Origin: Actinomycetes bacterium
Lineage (GTDB): Bacteria > Actinomycetota > Acidimicrobiia > Acidimicrobiales > RAAP-2
DNA: 6,650 nt
Direction: 5' to 3'
Assembly (NCBI GenBank): GCA_021850345.1
Contig: JAJZMN010000107.1
Location: forward strand, 1-6,650
Below, in pieces: positions 5,958 through 6,650 of this stretch. A model generated the notes under the pieces. It searched no databases, had not been told where the DNA came from, and worked only from the letters and a program-made list of their open reading frames with translations. Both the position numbers and the translations under genes were made by a program. The number at the start of each line of letters is the position of its first letter. The stretch's first letter is position 1.

Positions 5958-6554
5958 TCAGAGTGTACCGACCCTCTGGACCGAACCTCCTGCCCGATCC
6001 AGAGCCTCGGGGGCGACGAGGTCGGGGGCGAGGTCGCGCAGGGGCGCCAGGACGAAGCGCCGCTCCCACATCCTCGGGTGTGGGACCTGGAGGTCCTCTT
6101 CGTCGACGGTCACGCCGTCGACGAAGAGGACGTCGGCGTCGAGGGTGCGCGGACCGAAAGGCACGGTGCGGACGCGGCGGGCGGCGGCCTCGAGCGTGCG
6201 GCACCGTTCGAGCAACTCGCGAGCCGTGGCGCCGGTACGCAGTTCGACGACCGCGTTGAGGAACGCCGGCTGGCCCTCGGGACCGCCGACCGGCTCGGTC
6301 TCGTACAAGGGCGAGACCGCCCGGACGTCCCCGTGCGCTCGGAGCCCCGCCATCGCCCGCGCGAGCTCGGCACGACGGTCACCGAGGTTGGAGCCGAGCC
6401 CGATGAAGGCACGCCGGAGGGGACGGCCATCCTCGGGCGGGCGGCCCTCGGGCACGGCGCGGTCCTCAGGCACGGCGCGGACCTCCGGCACGGCGGGATC
6501 CTCCGACACGGCGGGATCCTCCGACACGGCGGGGTCCTCAGGCACGGCGGACAT
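5958..6554 (-). CDS. folK: HPPK (hydroxymethyl-dihydropterin pyrophosphokinase) with repeat-built N-terminal extension
   Basis: The enzyme transfers pyrophosphate from ATP to 6-hydroxymethyl-7,8-dihydropterin, the step before dihydropteroate synthase in folate synthesis. The HPPK core starts at about residue 49 with AFIGLGSNLGDRRAEL. It continues with VSPLYETEPVGGPEGQPAFL (80-99), FLNAVVEL, then RRVRTVPFGPRTLDADVLF (126-144), where D139 and D141 match the Mg-binding aspartates, and VPHPRMWERRFVLAPL. The ATG at 6554 overlaps the end of folB by 17 nt and gives 198 residues, including about 48 before the core. That extension is six tandem copies of a 6-residue Ala-Val-Pro/Ser-Glu-Asp-Pro-like unit. 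Most units also contain a GTG preceded by a Shine-Dalgarno-like GGAGG or GAGGA, so the real start could be any of the GTGs at 6527, 6509, 6491, 6473 or 6455. The stop is TGA at 5960-5958. Confidence 0.93.
   Translation of the reverse strand: MSAVPEDPAVSEDPAVSEDPAVPEVRAVPEDRAVPEGRPPEDGRPLRRAFIGLGSNLGDRRAELARAMAGLRAHGDVRAVSPLYETEPVGGPEGQPAFLNAVVELRTGATARELLERCRTLEAAARRVRTVPFGPRTLDADVLFVDGVTVDEEDLQVPHPRMWERRFVLAPLRDLAPDLVAPEALDRAGGSVQRVGTL
6441..6548 (-). repeat. 18-bp tandem repeat, six copies, at the start of folK
   Basis: On the coding strand the unit is GCCGTGTCGGAGGATCCC with small variations; six contiguous copies fill 6548-6441, and a degraded seventh (encoding PPEDGR) follows. The encoded units are AVPEDP, AVSEDP, AVSEDP, AVPEVR, AVPEDR and AVPEGR. 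Copies two and three are identical in sequence. The first copy overlaps the last codons of folB, so the array appears to have grown at the folB/folK junction. Confidence 0.95.
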
Positions 6555-6650
6555 CGACCACGCGCACCCCGACGGAGCCCACGTCGACGGCGACGGGTGG
6601 CCGCATCTTGCGGACCACGACTTCCACGCGCGTGACTCGGGAGTCCTCGG
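6538..6650 (-). CDS. folB: Dihydroneopterin aldolase, C-terminal fragment (runs off right edge)
   Basis: The last 36 codons before a TGA at 6540-6538 read EDSRVTRVEVVVRKMRPPVA followed by a Val-rich strand ending DVRRA. The V-x-V-RK-x-RPP segment and the following strand match the end of bacterial FolB, which converts 7,8-dihydroneopterin to 6-hydroxymethyl-7,8-dihydropterin and so makes the substrate for the FolK encoded next. The catalytic part lies outside the window. Position immediately upstream of, and overlapping, folK is the usual actinobacterial arrangement and supports the call. The final codons fall within the first unit of the folK repeat. Confidence 0.85.
   Translation of the reverse strand, partial: EDSRVTRVEVVVRKMRPPVAVDVGSVGVRVVDVRRA

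Overview
The window is high-GC DNA from a bacterium that is most likely actinobacterial. The best evidence is gene order. On the minus strand, reading right to left, it carries the end of folB, then folK, a Rossmann-fold/DUF2520 gene, panC, coaX and lysS, with the start of clpC at the left edge. This matches the known folB-folK-...-DUF2520-panC-(panD)-coaX-...-lysS-(lsr2)-clpC block of mycobacteria and relatives. Very high GC, frequent GTG starts and packed junctions agree with this. The genus cannot be named from the sequence, and a deep-branching class such as Acidimicrobiia is only a guess.

Layout: (1) 1-131, minus: N-terminal repeat domain of a ClpC-type AAA+ chaperone, running off the left edge. 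(2) 132-625: a 494-nt divergent intergenic region with a three-copy 24-bp tandem repeat (459-530), two small inverted repeats and only weak promoter candidates. (3) 626-1600, plus: a long-chain polyprenyl diphosphate synthase, the only gene on the plus strand. (4) 1660-3087, minus: lysS. (5) 3084-3944, minus: coaX. (6) 3948-5045, minus: panC with an extra low-complexity tail of about 86 residues. (7) 5047-5892, minus: DUF2520 protein. (8) 5958-6554, minus: folK with a repeat-built N-terminal extension. (9) 6538-6650, minus: the end of folB.

The minus-strand genes from folB to lysS look like one operon: folB/folK overlap by 17 nt, folK to DUF2520 is 65 nt apart, then the junctions are 1 nt, 3 nt and a 4-nt overlap. 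The operon joins two folate steps (dihydroneopterin aldolase, HPPK), pantothenate synthesis (PanC and possibly a ketopantoate reductase), the first step from pantothenate to CoA (CoaX), and lysyl-tRNA charging. The convergent prenyl synthase probably makes a quinone or carrier-lipid side chain and appears to be a lineage-specific insertion between lysS and clpC.

There is no mobile element, CRISPR array, RNA gene or obviously new defence system here; this is core metabolism. The unusual parts are repeat-derived protein ends: an 18-bp array at the start of folK in which most units carry a Shine-Dalgarno-like sequence and a GTG, the PanC tail lying where panD sits in relatives, and a 24-bp-period repeat in the tail of the DUF2520 protein.
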